A stretch of DNA of 64,000 nucleotides, taken from contig NW_019211460.1 of assembly GCF_002443255.2 (NCBI RefSeq), positions 34,509,952 to 34,573,951 of the forward strand, read 5' to 3'. How positions within the stretch are numbered: the stretch's first letter is position 1; each line of letters opens with the position of its first letter. The position numbers were made by a program, and so were the translations under genes. The DNA comes from Varroa destructor. Taxonomy: Eukaryota; Arthropoda; Arachnida; Mesostigmata; Varroidae. The notes beneath the pieces were generated by a model, which searched no databases, was not told the origin of the DNA, and saw only the letters and a list, made by a program, of their open reading frames with translations. This document shows, in pieces, positions 11,732-24,326 of the stretch.

Positions 11732-14700
11732 CTGAAATACGAAAGGTTAACACCAAACACTTTATGCATACGCATGTGGCCAAGTGTTGTCGTCAGATAT
11801 AGGCATATTGCTAACTAAATGATTTACAAGTAACGAAAAACAACATAAAATCATCAATAAGTCCAATAAGATGATAGCGCTTAAAGCTTCGCTAAATTCA
11901 GCAGAAACAGTTACGAGCATCATCAGAAGCTATAGCACGCCAAGGCTAGCACTGCGACATTAATCACACCCGTGAAACTATCCGTATTGTCGGACTCAAG
12001 ACATTCGAAAGGTTTTCAGAACCGCAGGATTGCATGAGCATATGTTTACTGGAGCACATAACGGTACAGAACAACAAAATGTCCAGTTGTAACAGGACTA
12101 GTATCAAATGCAGTTGTAGCCAAGCAGTGGGCAACCCAGGCCAAGGCAAGCAGCAAGCTAGTCTACGAATCTGGGGCTGGACGGCTGAGCCAGCGGAAGG
12201 GAGTGAAGAAATCAGAAGTTAAGGAAGCTTTCTACCTGTTGGCTCTATTGACGTAGTTGCTACTGCTGTCTAGCGGCAGCAGAGGTACAGTGCGGCATAA
12301 GCGGGCTGAATCGAGGAAGGCAACACACAGCTAACTCCTGAAGGGTAATGTGTGGGAAGGGCATACTATTGCTACTAGTGAACCTCTATTGGGCTTGCCC
12401 AAAAAGGAATGCTGCTGTTGGACATCCGACAGAAGCAATGACCGGCTCCATTGGCGGTAGACCTGTTGACAAGGATTTGGGTAATGCTCCTTAATGCCTG
12501 GGGCTTAGCCCTGAAGCGGGTGAGCACGAAAAAAAGGCGACTGACTACTCGACGAGTACAACGCGGCAACAGCAATGGCGGCGGCCGACGAGAAGAGCGG
12601 ACGAAAGCCTGCGAGATTGGCCGGAAGGACGAGAAGGGAGAAAACACCGGACGAGGCCATAGACCGACCGACAGAGTGACCCAACGACCGGCCGATGAAG
12701 TTGGCCAGCAAGAATCCGAAAACGAGGAAGCGCTGGTGCTAGTCGCGGAGGAAGACAAGGAGAGCGAAGATGAAGAAGCCGGCAACGATGACAACGAGGA
12801 ACAACTCCCGCCAACTGGGAGCAAGTCGCTTGATTCCTTCAGGATAGCGGTAAGGAGGATATGAAAAGAGCGCGAGCGGGAAATGGAGACAGAGGCGAAA
12901 CGGAGGGTCAATAGGGGCTGTGGCAGGGGCCTTGCGACAGTACACAGGATTCGTGGAGGTGTTGGTAGAGCAAGTGAGAAAATGTTGTTCGCTTGTGTGC
13001 AAGTTGCGCCTTGTGAGCGACAGAAGTGGCAAGTCAGGGAGGCGGGCCAGCGCTGTTGCTGCCACAATAAGGCAACGAAGCTAGTAAGCAACCCAAATAC
13101 CAGCAAGGGGCAAAAAGCACAATGATGCTATGTGAAACGGCCATGCGACGACGACTGTGAAGATTTTGGGTAAACGGAAGGGAAAACAATGGCTGGTTGG
13201 GGCCTCTGTTGAGCATTGTGCAGGACGGAGCGGAGTTGCTTCAGTGTAAACGGAATGGAGAGAGTAGCAAATCGTAGTTTGAGAAACGGTGCCGGCTAGT
13301 AGAGCAGTATGAAGCAAATATCAGTTTTTTTCGCATCTACCTGAAAAGCATTCTCTGACTTGGCACCAGATACTCGGAGCATACAGCGTCCATGTTCCTG
13401 AAACAGACAAAGTATATCGTTATCATTAGTAGTCTGGTTATCAATGTGAAGTTGACGGATCTTTTTTAACATCTACTGTCTACGGCACCGTTATATAATC
13501 AACAAAAAATAGGTCCCCATACTTGCGCTGAAATGCTACATCATTATATCGTAGCATGTCAAGCTTTAGTTAACTTTGAGCATTGAACGCATTGTCATGA
13601 TCGGCGTATTACGGTGCCAAGTTGCAGCTTATCCTTTAAACGCATACACACACACATTTTCTATGCATGGGACTACATTATCGAGTCAACCGCCCGGGTT
13701 ACATCCCAAACCAAATATTGGGTTTGTAGTTGCTGTATCATCGTCATCATCAACATTATCATCCTATGCCCTTCGGTAAGAGGATGCTGTAAGGGAGGTC
13801 GTGTAGTCAGGAGTAAACCGGTAAATGGGGGACGTATCACATAGTGTTTGCAAGGACTCTGAGTGTGCTTCTGTGTATGTGTAAGGGGTGCGTGAAGCGC
13901 TAAAGAGAAGCTTCTATCACTACAGCTGCGGCCGCGTCACGGCTATGCATGCGGGGCTATGCAACGGGCTAGTTCCACGTGCAAATGGGTACATGGCTAT
14001 ATACCCTCCAGGGCTGCGCTGCTGCCTTGGCGGCAATCTAGCTAGACTATATTGCATTGTATACAAATATGGTTTGTTCGAGAATAAGTCCAATGGGGCA
14101 AAACGGGGGTGTTTATGGGACGGCCACGCGGGAAGGGATACGGGGGCTATGCATATTCATACTATTCCCCTGTAGCACTTTCATATAGGGTGGCATATAG
14201 CGTTGCCGGTTCATATATATACGGCCCTTGATCCCCAACTTGCATGCATGTGTATATCTATGTATTGCATGTGCTCACAAGAGGAAACGGGCTCTGCTTT
14301 TCGAATAGACAGTTTTTTCTTGCGAAGGAGATTTTTATTCTACGTATTTGCTATACAGAACAGCAAGCAGATGATACAACTACAAACATACCTGTAACTG
14401 TTTATAGAAGTTAACATTTGAACCTTTTTATGCGTTTTCTTTCATCTACGGGTGTCTAGAAGGATTTAGGCAGTCCATTTGCTTTATGGATAATAGTCCA
14501 TTCTATTGATGTATATTTATAACAGGGGACGATGTTTGTCCCTTACGTATGCAACTAACCTCTTTCTCGCCTTTATCATTCTGATCACCGCTTTGATCAA
14601 GCTACTATAAAACCATTCAGTTAATTTTTCGCTCGTTGCAGTGTACAATAAATATATATGTGAGAATCACAAGGTATCACCAACCGGCAACAGCGTAGTA

Positions 14701-17583
14701 ATTCAATGACAGACTATTTCCACTCCTGGTTTAGCGATAGGCTTTATGTCTATGATTGATACGAAAGAGTCAGTATCAATCGTAGACATTGTCAGATATT
14801 CAAAAGTTGAAACCCTGTAGATTTCGATCTTCGGCAAAGCCGCAGGTTCGCTATTGTAGAATCTGCTGTAATTTATATTTACACAGTTTTAGATGGTTCT
14901 AGTAACAACAAAAAAAGGCTCTTACTAGTCAAGGAGATGGAATGTCCTGTACGGACAAGTAGATTATCAAAAAAAAAAAAAAAAAATAGCATCTACGGTA
15001 CAGTTGATATTTTATTAGACCGACGAATACTGGAGATTATGTATTATGTCGCACTGGAATTATCTTTTAAAAATTATAATAATCACAGAAACAAGGATTT
15101 GCTCTGGAGGAGCCTTGGTTGTTTTCTGAACCGCTCTGAAATCCGCCCACGTGGTGTGTGATCAAAAAGCTTAAGAACCAGCAGCTACATTTGCTTTAAA
15201 TATACAGCGAGAACGAATATGTTTTTAGAGCTATGTAAACTATGAGCAGTGTTGTAACCTAATTGTTTTTGTACATGTCTATGCTTAACTTCGACAAAAG
15301 CCCACAGATATCGAAACTTTTTTTAGATCATACTCCGGTACCATCTGCTACTTCAACGTCTACTAGCATCAGCGACTCGGATCAACAGAGCGAAAAGGTG
15401 TTTGAATGAACAGTAGATTCTGTCGCAACAACAATCACAGCAACGTGTTATTCATCATACGGTAACGTCCCTAAATGAAGAAGTGTGCCACCAACATAAG
15501 TACTTACCGTACATATATATATCTATTTCGGGAAACAACACGCTCTTTTAACGTTGATTGCTGTGTAGATGCTTGATGATGTTTAACTTTAGCCGAGCAC
15601 CTTTATATTCTACCATACGTAAACTTTTTAGGCTTTTCTTATCGTATGGAAACGAACTGTCCCCGGCCAGACTACGCTGAGCATTGCCCTACGAAGTTCA
15701 TGTGACTGAATCTGATGTGCTGGACGCAACTTTAACATCGACGATTGAGGCGGTCTGTCATGGTGCCATCGAGTCTGCTCGAGTGGCAAGGCGTACGCTT
15801 CTGCCCGGCATGATGGCGGTAATAGTGCCATCCCAGTGAGTGGCTCTTATTTGTGTAGCTTAGCTTTAGCTGCTCGACAGATCGCACCCGTTTCGACTCC
15901 TCCTGCTGTCCGTCGCTTGAAGTCGAATCGCGAAGTGAGTCGAGACGAGAGATTCCTAGTCGAGTCGGTCCGGTGGCCTGAGAGTGGTCCGCCGTATGTG
16001 TGAGAGTGTTTCATGTCAGTGGGTGTCCCTGCTTGGCCGACGGTAGGGACTAGAACGACGGGGAAATGTCGCCCACCTATGCGGGGGAGTAGAGCTGTTT
16101 GGGGTTGTCTCAAATGCACATCCCGTGTTCCGCTGCCAGCGGAACTAGTCGACTGGGCAACTGCCTAGCCCAGGCGACCCGGTCGCCATCTCCCACCAAA
16201 CCCTACACACATGCAGTACACAACCAATGGCTCGCCCCTGTTCCAAGACTCACACCCATCGGTTTGGCGATTCCTTCAACAGTCCCACAAGTCTAGACAA
16301 TCTCATTGCAGTGGACCTACCCATCGGTCTTTTCCCATACTTCCAGTATCTAGGATTGCCAGGTCGGCAAGCGCGTCTGGTCGATCCTGCAAACAGGTTC
16401 GGTATTGCAGTGAGTGTAGTAAGCAACCAAGATAGGGATACCACGGAACTTTTGGGGGCTGGCTCGAAAAGCTGCTATGCTATAGCAACTGCTTTAGCTA
16501 GCAACAACTGAACAAGTTGGCACAGACATGTTCAATTTGGACGGAGGGAGAGAGGTTGCGAAGGAGGAAAAGGCGCCGATGGACGGACAAACGGACGTTG
16601 ATACTGTCCCGGAGCTTCAGTGGTAGTTGTTCCCTTCTGTCGCTGTATTCTCCTCCCCACTATAAACAGCAACGTCCCGTCCGGACTCGATCTTTCCAGC
16701 TGCTGCGATCAGTCTCAGCGTTCGCGTACGACAATCAGTCGGACGGGAAGGAGTCAGGCAGAACAAGATGCGACGAGCCTGCTTCGCCGAGGACAACTGG
16801 AGCTACGATAGACTGGCGAACCTAGTAGCAACTCTATCCAATCCGATCCGTACAACTAACCCATTTCAATACTCCCCGACCCCACATTCTAATCTAGCTC
16901 CGCTTGCGTTCTATGGTACCGGATCCGACGGCATTGCAGAGACGAACTAGCTCGAAGCCGTTCAGACCTCTTTAAAACAGTCCAAGAATTTTCTGATGGA
17001 TTATCTAGTTTGAGACCCTGTTGTCCCTGCTCTCCATCATCCTCCGTTATCCGAGACGCAACGGTGAAAGAGAAAGAATCAGCAAATTTCCGATGCCTGA
17101 CCCTTCCTATCCTTCAGTTGACACGCATCTAAACAGCGTCTGAAAACACGACATGTCTAGAGCTCAGGCTGTCTCGCATGCATTCAGCAGAAGAAGGTTC
17201 AAAACCTCTTGCAACAGTTTTTCCTCAACTAATGCGACGAGCATTCAGAGGGGTTATTCTTATATCTCTGAGATATATATATATTTCTACGATGAAAGTT
17301 ATATCGTATATGAGCTGTCGAGTGTACTGAGAACAGAATGTTCGAGTGGGTCTCAGATAAAAACTGGCGAAATCAAACTGCCTTTTATCTCAAGAATATG
17401 CGATTACGTCCACAACCGATTATCTTGAATTGCTTTAGTGAATAAGAATAACTTTAAAGGTTGTCAATACGGAGCTCCTCAACCTTGTAGCTATGGTAAA
17501 AATAGCGTTATTTCGCTGCGTTGTACAGTTTACTTTGTGTGTAACAGTTACATTGCTGTAACAACACTGTCTCGTACAACTCC

Positions 17584-17625
17584 TATATATATATATATAT
17601 ATATTCTTTCTCTCTATCTCGGCGG

Positions 17626-17667
<42 letters not shown>

Positions 17668-17767
17668 NNNNNNNNNNNNNNNNNNNNNNNNNNNNNNNNN
17701 NNNNNNNNNNNNNNNNNNNNNNNNNNNNNNNNNNNNNNNNNNNNNNNNNNNNNNNNNNNNNNNNNNN

Positions 17768-17811
<44 letters not shown>
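17584..17811. repeat. mirror-imaged microsatellite arms around a 100-N gap
   Basis: The left arm runs (AT)n, a short spacer, (CT)n and TATATA up to 17667. N fill 17668-17767. The right arm begins (AT)n and continues (GA)n to 17811. The right arm is the reverse complement of the left, so together they are palindromic: a natural cruciform-prone locus or an assembly fold-back. It lies in knot intron 1. Confidence 0.9.
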
Positions 17812-18261
17812 TCTGCCCTATATCACACTCTTACAATATTGCGCAAGCGGTGCCTAATAGATAATGCGATATTCTGTTAACAAATTTAAATATTATCCGA
17901 TTTGAGTCAAGCCGTGATACCCTTCACAAGAGTGCAGTGACCCAACTCTGAGTGTACGGTCTCCTTTGACAGCCCAGTCTAAAGATATCTATTAAGGTTA
18001 GATCTGGGTTGCTCTCTTGAAATCAGAATGTACTTTACGAACACCCAGTGCAGCCAGTCAAAAACAAACGTTATTTTTTGTGTATTTCTAACGCCGAGCG
18101 ATTCGTATAGAGCAGATTTGACATTACCCATCGTCCGAACCAGCGGTCATCTAACGTAACGTAGAACCTTCTTCGAGTGTCGACGACGCCATCGACTCAC
18201 ACTCGAAAAATCATTTCCTCAGTAAACCTGACATACTAGGCAGTTAATGATGAATTGGTAT

Positions 18262-18847
18262 AGAGGCTAAAGACAAAAAAAGGTCGCTTTTCTGAACTGG
18301 CAATGAATTTACGGTTCATGAATAATGTTCAGGGTGCCATGAAACATGAAATAGCCCTGAAGTATTTTCACGACGCTGTAACCTGTTCGCCGGACTTCAA
18401 CTGCCATTCAGAGCATCTCGAAACAGTGCTGGAAGTCATGGACAGCTGCTTATACTAAGGTTGAAAGTAACGATCCGGCCAAGGGGCAGTTCATCACCTA
18501 AGAACTCAATAGGTTTTTGAGTTGGCATCGTACTACACATGTTTCCTAAACTGGGCATATTTTGTGTGCAACTCAGGAGTATTTAGCTGGAAGACATTGT
18601 TAAGCGATTGAAATATACTGCATATTCACTGCAACCGAAAAGGTCTTTACACAAGGCTACAGCAGTTTGTCCGCGGTATATGAGGGAAAGCGCTTCTGAG
18701 GGAAAGCGACGTAAGGAACCCAAGTACTTCGATCGAAAACGCTTTGATTTCGCTTCTGGACTGTACGAAATTGTTGTCAACTTTTTCGTGGCTAACCACC
18801 CGAACTGCTTTATGGCGGATTTGGTACGCGATTACGCTACCAGATAA
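18262..18847 (+). mobile_element. degenerate Ty3/Gypsy pol fragment (reverse transcriptase)
   Basis: The best part (about 18368-18520) reads 'SPDFNCHSEHLETVLEVM', then 'DSCLY', then after a one-base shift 'TKVESNDPAKGQFIT'. This fits the Gypsy RT stretch after the catalytic YLDD: 'vFS-df--HLehLe-VL-vl---glyt---KC-fa---v-FLGh'. Just before it (18263-18310) 'EAKDKK' and 'TGNEFTVHE' resemble the 'DeeSKdKTAF-t--G-yef-vMPFGL' block. The catalytic YLDD itself is destroyed (FHDAVTC). Farther on (about 18730-18847) 'GLYEIVVNFFVAN' resembles the 'FLGL--YYRrFI-NF' region, more weakly. Stops and frameshifts show an old dead copy inserted in knot intron 1. No LTRs were found. Confidence 0.55.
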
Positions 18848-19500
18848 TGAACTTGACACTATCGCGTATCTTTCTGGTAGTCCGATCCGTTCGCTAAGTG
18901 CATGATCTGAAACGTAACTGGCTGTCCTGTCCCCGCTACTTGGTTGGATCATCAGTGTCTCTGCGCACCGGTCCCCTTTAATCGATTTTTCTATTAATAT
19001 CATATAGCTCGAACGGTTGAGAAATAGCCATTTCCAGCTATCGTTGCAATGTCTCCTCAGAAACCCCGCTTGGAAGGTTGCCTTCCGAGCCAAGTTAAGC
19101 CAGCAGCTCTGCTAAGGGTCAAAGAGGAAGCTCGTCGGTCAGACTGATAAGCAAGTTTCGTCACCAACATTCATTTGTTTGCAAAGTCTTGAGAACTGAG
19201 TGCCTGTAGAATTACATCCAGATTTTTATTGTGGTTGGGCCACATAAAGCCGATGTTTCCGTATGCCAATCAAAACCGTAACACAAAAAAGCCAAGTACG
19301 TAGTCATTGCGAATACAGCGAACGCCAAGCAGAGATGCTGGAAATTATCGTTGGTAGCTTAGCGGGGATGTTGCAATACAAATTATATTTGTTCAATGAA
19401 ATAAATCATATCTCTCTTTGTATCCGTCTATGGTTATATAAAACAGTGCGGTTTGCCTATTTGTTATCAGTTTTCCATGACCAACACTTCATTTCGTGTC

Positions 19501-19520
19501 ATATATATATATATATATAA
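19501..19520 (+). repeat. (AT)n microsatellite
   Basis: About 20 bp of alternating AT in knot intron 1. Confidence 0.9.
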
Positions 19521-20409
19521 ATATTAAGCACAAAGTTCAATTTTTTATTATTAAAAAAGGTGAGGCCTGTTTAATAAACTAAGGCATATCGTACAGAATC
19601 TATAACGTGCTCCTATTCCAGCTCAGCTTTTCGTACAATCTTTACAAAGGGACCGCTTAAAATTTTCTAAAATTGATTTTGAAAGACCCGAAACTATTTG
19701 CCAAAAATGAATTAAAGACAGCGTGACAACAAGCATGCGGAACGCGTACCTGTCTGCAAACACACAATTTATTTAATCTAAAAAATGATATATTCTATAT
19801 TTCTTCTGGTATTTGTTGTGGGGCTCTGACTCATTGAGACAGGATTTCAATGAAAATAGCCGTAAAAATTAATATGTATATATCTGTATGTATATCTTTG
19901 CACGTTATCGGAAAGACTGCTCTGCGATGCTACTACGATACAAAACGTCGCATACTACCGCAGACTTATCGTACCACATTTTGAACAAATGCACGTAGCC
20001 CTTGGTAAAATGGAAGCCCCAGTGTATGATGTGATGAAACCTATACAATGCAGAATGTGAAACTTCGTGTCGGTTTGTTCTACTTGACCCTTCCAAGCTT
20101 CACTATAGTTACTGTATAAAAAAAAAAATCAGGATCCATCGTTGCCATCTTTCTCTCCCGTGTGCTGATAAAGTCCGAATAGGCAGCAGTGATGGACAGT
20201 TTGAATCCGCGTCTCAAATCCTCTACAAAGAACAATGTGTAATTCAGAAGATACACGTATCTGCTTAATGATGAACGATGAAGATTCATGGCGCGCTTTA
20301 AGGATAAAAACTGGACCCGGTCAAGCCTTTCGAGCTGCTTCGATAGTAAATGTTCTCAGTCAATTTCAATTGTATTTGCAGGAACAAATCAGAGCTTTTA
20401 ATTCGAGTA

Positions 20410-21640
20410 AGGCTAGCGCTGTACATAAGGAAAGTCTCGAGGACGTACGTATTCCAGCACTTCCAGTACTTTGTTCGTGACAAGCGCTGCAAAAATTTGG
20501 TCGTTTGTAAATAAGAGCATCCCCAAGTACTTAAAGCTCTTTACGTACTTCAAGGTCCTTCTGCCTATGTAGATAACTCTTCCCCCCAGTTTTTCGCGCA
20601 TTATCGATATCTGTTTATATTATACATCAGCGTGCGAAGTCATGATTGGTGCAGTAGCGTTTGCCGCCACGAACACAGCCCTAACGTGCTCTATTAGCTA
20701 CGTGGAGTTTGTAGGCATGGCGATGATCCTTCTTTCCGCATCCATTTGTATGATTCCTTCCTGCCTGTATCACTGGCTGAAAGGAACCATACAAATGGGT
20801 GGAGGAACCGCTAACGGGCAAACTCAGGCACTCGTCGATACCAGCTTTTTAGAAAGTTTATAGAAGCTTGGGTCGAGCTTTGTCAATTCCCGAGTCTGGC
20901 GCAGTGGAGCAGCGGCTAGTTTACAATCTTTATTGAACCACGGGCATTGTTGGCACGGTTTTGGGTGAGCTGCAGACAATTTAGCGTTTTGGTCAAGGAC
21001 TCAGTATAGTAGTCGATGTCTGAAGCTCGTGGTAATAAAGACAGAATTGTCAATTGGGGACCTAACAGGGTCGGATCCAGCTTTGTAGGTAGCCCGGCGT
21101 TCCTTATTGCGAAGTTGTTTCTTGCTACAGGAATAGCTAGACTCTAACCTGCACATGCGATTTTAAGGCGCTTGTTTTGCCTAGCAGATTGTTTCGTCCA
21201 ATATATCGAGCTTTTCTGACATTCAAACTGGATGCGAATATGCCGATTGCCAATTTTGCTACATAACCCTCAGACGTTCTCGTGTTGTCGTCGGGGAATA
21301 GGTAGCTCTGAAAACACTGAGCAGAGTACGTCCAGTGTGCACGGCCGGGGGTCATCTGCTTTGTCAGTCCTTGTATTCAGGTCGCAGGCAAGTACAAAGA
21401 GGGGTAGCCAATAAAGGGATGTATCCATACCACGAGCGATCTTGTCAATCAGTATCATTGTGTTCTCGCTGCTCGGGGGGCGAATGTGTGCTATTACGAT
21501 ACTAGTCTACTATCTTTCAGTACTACTACATCATCCCCCGCGAGTATGCACGCCGATTTCTCCAAGTCTCTGCTGGTTCAGCACTGATATCCCTCGACTA
21601 AAACGCTCTCGTCCAGCGTACAGCAGTGAAGGGAAACGGG
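20410..21640 (-). mobile_element. degenerate non-LTR (LINE) retrotransposon: endonuclease and RT pieces
   Basis: The minus strand carries an apurinic-like endonuclease remnant at about 21640-21140. 'DDVVVLKDSRLV' is followed after a frameshift by 'SIVIAHIRPPSSEN', then 'ILIDKIARG' and 'PLFVLACDLNTRTDKADD' (the family's l-GDfNaRtG-l-DD block), then, shifted again, 'DDNTRTSEGYVAKLA'. Farther left (20601-20413) 'GGRVIYIGRRTLKYVKSF' and 'KYLGMLLFTND' match the conserved FKYLGv motif at the end of LINE reverse transcriptases. The space between is too short for a full RT, so the element is internally deleted as well as frameshifted. It lies in knot intron 1 on the same strand as the gene. Clade not assigned. 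Confidence 0.55.
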
Positions 21641-24316
21641 CGGGGCACTTGCATCTCGAAAGGCTTCAACTCCTAGGTCGTAGTGAGTTGATGACGTCGA
21701 TGCCGGTGATAGTAGATGATGGTAGAAGTCAGTCATAAAGCACGATTGGCTACCTCTTCATTCCGCTGTACGCCAAATACGCTATCTAGCTACCTTACTT
21801 AGCTCGAGTGCACGATTCTCAGTCGTTTCGACGTCCTCCGTTTTGGTCTCACTCGTGACCAGCTCTGAGACCTATTGCGGCTTTCTCTGAAACGTGGTTC
21901 GTTGCAACAAAAAGCCTCCCAAGTTTATAGACTCGCCAATATCTAAGTTAGGAAGGCTGCTAGATTCGGAAGCGCCTGGAGCGAACATCATTCCGGACGT
22001 TTCGTCGACATAATGCTATTTGTTGCGACGGTTCTAATATCGGCTGACGACGGTTGGACAGTTACTTTGCGAAGTTTACCTAAGTCAGTCGGAATTTCTC
22101 GTCTGCTGCGCTTTCGGTTCACGGGCCCCTCGAAGGCTGCTTCGGTAAACGCCTGTCCCTTAGCGATTGGCATAGCTACTGACTTACAAAATTTTTACGG
22201 AAAAAAAAGGTTTGTTCCCCTTGTTAGGAAAGTTGCAATGTTCCTACCAACGTTCCCTTCGTTGGTGCATCGATTACTGTCAACTACCCACCACTGCCTG
22301 TGTATTTTTGTCAATTGAACCACCCACCAAATTAGCCGTTCTGTGTAGCTTCTGATGAGATTGCATCGCCCTGTGCCTCGCAATCAGCTGAGAAAAAGAG
22401 ATACGGACTCTATATGAACTTCAAAGTTGCATCGAATCATTTTCGGTTTGGCGCCAAAGGCTTCGACCACCGCGACAGAGGATTCTCTTTCGAAATCTAT
22501 GCACTAACGGTAGCCGGCTTGCAGGAGGATCACGACAGGTTCGAAGGGTGCACTCTCGGCCTCCTACGAGATGCCGATCATACCTATCCTTTCCTTGCCT
22601 ATCGAACAACTCTCGAATTTCTTTTTAGGAAATGGTTCCCAGCGGTTCCACTATGTTATCAATGCCGATTTTCTAAAGGAACGTGTTCTTTCGACAACAA
22701 AAAGGCCCCTTCTCGTCATGATGGTCACATCGGTCATTTCACAGTCCGACCCAGTATTTTCAAGTACTAAATTTGATGGAAAATATTTTCTAAGTTACTA
22801 ATTAATAATCATTTTTAACCTATATTTGTCATCTCTGTAGTCGATGTAAAGGAATGTTTATATGAGTACAGTCACTCGTGTTATAGCTGGTGCCACTATA
22901 TTTTTCGAAGTATTACTAACGTTTCATTGCGGAACGATTAATGTTCAAGATATGCTTTTTTGAAAAGAAAAAAAACACAGTAACGTGAACGATTTCCGTA
23001 ATATTTTTTTCGATAAAAGAAAACTTGAAATGGAAGAAGTCTTTTTTTTTACCATTTATATACAAGAGTACCTAGGTATTACTAATTAATTTAATTTAAG
23101 ATTGTAAAAATCTTTATTGGACGTCACTAATTCAAAGGGTATTATATTTTTTTTCTTGTTCCAAAGAGTACATAGCCTGCGGGTGCATATTTTACCCTGT
23201 AGATTTTTGAATGAAGAATGACGAAGTTTAAATATATTTAATCAGTGGCGTATGTGTTTTTCTAAGAAATAGCTTCGAATTTTACATGCTAATATAGACA
23301 GATAAATAATAATTTGAACAGATTTGTCAAGATAACATCACTGTGATTGTTACAGACATGCATATACATCCGATATAACACTTTTGCTTTGACCAAATAA
23401 TTTATAAGTCGTATTTTCATATCGAGGCTGTGCTGGGGAGGATTAGGTATATTACGTTTACAGGCCCCAGGTTTACAGGGCTAAAAGTCTGCGTTGCCTT
23501 TTTGCTTTAGGAAATACAGTCCAGTAGTGAATCTGTCGTTAGGCATAAACCCGCATAGGCATAAACATACATTATTTCTACCACAAACAGATTTAGATTT
23601 TGCGTTGCCGTTCAGAAATTGCTAAATTTACTAAAAAATCTTTACTGCAAGCTCAATTTAACTTTGTAAATGTTTCTACCATCTGTTTTCTGCGTAGCGG
23701 TTGCACATGGTCATAAGTTTCTATCGGTTAAATATAAAATCGAACATTTGCAACTAGAATTATTCAAGTCATAATGATGAAATCAAAGTTTGATTATAAT
23801 TTTGCGACTACAGCAGTGAGTGTGGTCTACTGCGAAGGCATCCGCAACCTCTTCTCAGTTCGAGAAGACTGCAGAATATCCATAGGGACAGCCCAACAAA
23901 ATGAATTCTTCTCCCAAATTATGAATTCACCTTGGTGGCATCTTCACTCCCGAACTGCACAAATTTCTACATTAAGGAAGAAAGCGAGAGATATACACAG
24001 ACATACGTATGAATCTCACAATCCAGGTCCTACACACGCATACACATTATCTGAACATCCGATTTTCTTCTTGAACCCTCGATCTACTACTAACCCAATC
24101 TTCACAAATGCATGAGTAACGAGCAGACATACATAGAGAGACTGAAGGCTAGCCCCACCCCCAGTTGTCGACGTCTGAAGATTTCTCCTCAACTCGAACA
24201 GTGCCGGTTCGAATCCGAGGATCTGCACCCCGTCCATCGGATCTTTAGTCGCTGCCGCCACTGCTCTATTTTGCACTTTGATGGTTCTACCAGCCAGTCA
24301 GTCTGGACTGTGCAGA

Positions 24317-24326
24317 TCCCGGGGGA
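24317..24326. promoter_or_regulatory. perfect COE/EBF binding palindrome in knot intron 1
   Basis: TCCCGGGGGA matches TCCCNNGGGA exactly and lies 2.4 kb downstream of the knot start exon, inside intron 1, a usual place for enhancers of developmental regulators. About 0.6 such matches are expected by chance in 64 kb of this base composition, so a single site proves nothing. Confidence 0.35.

Noticed and set aside
12375..13106. Minus-strand frame of 243 codons, with a 137-codon plus-strand frame over the same DNA
   Set aside because: The block is GC-rich and purine-skewed, so both strands stay open. The peptides are Ser/Pro/Leu-rich or Glu/Lys/Arg-rich low complexity, with no family and no convincing splice sites.
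14811..14832. ACCCTGTAGATTTCG, like the mir-10 seed (a similar run occurs near 23195)
   Set aside because: The match ends after about 11 bases and neither copy sits in a hairpin of microRNA length.
17438..17857. 139-codon frame crossing the second N run
   Set aside because: Built from gap plus AT, CT and GA repeats; not a protein.
22414..22801. Two overlapping plus-strand frames with faint resemblance to a Gypsy protease region (VINADFL) and integrase (LAYRTT)
   Set aside because: Isolated short words in different frames, no catalytic DTGA or DDE context.
24206..24216. GGTTCGAATCC, a perfect tRNA B-box
   Set aside because: The T-stem does not pair beyond three bases and no acceptor stem or A-box fits at tRNA spacing.
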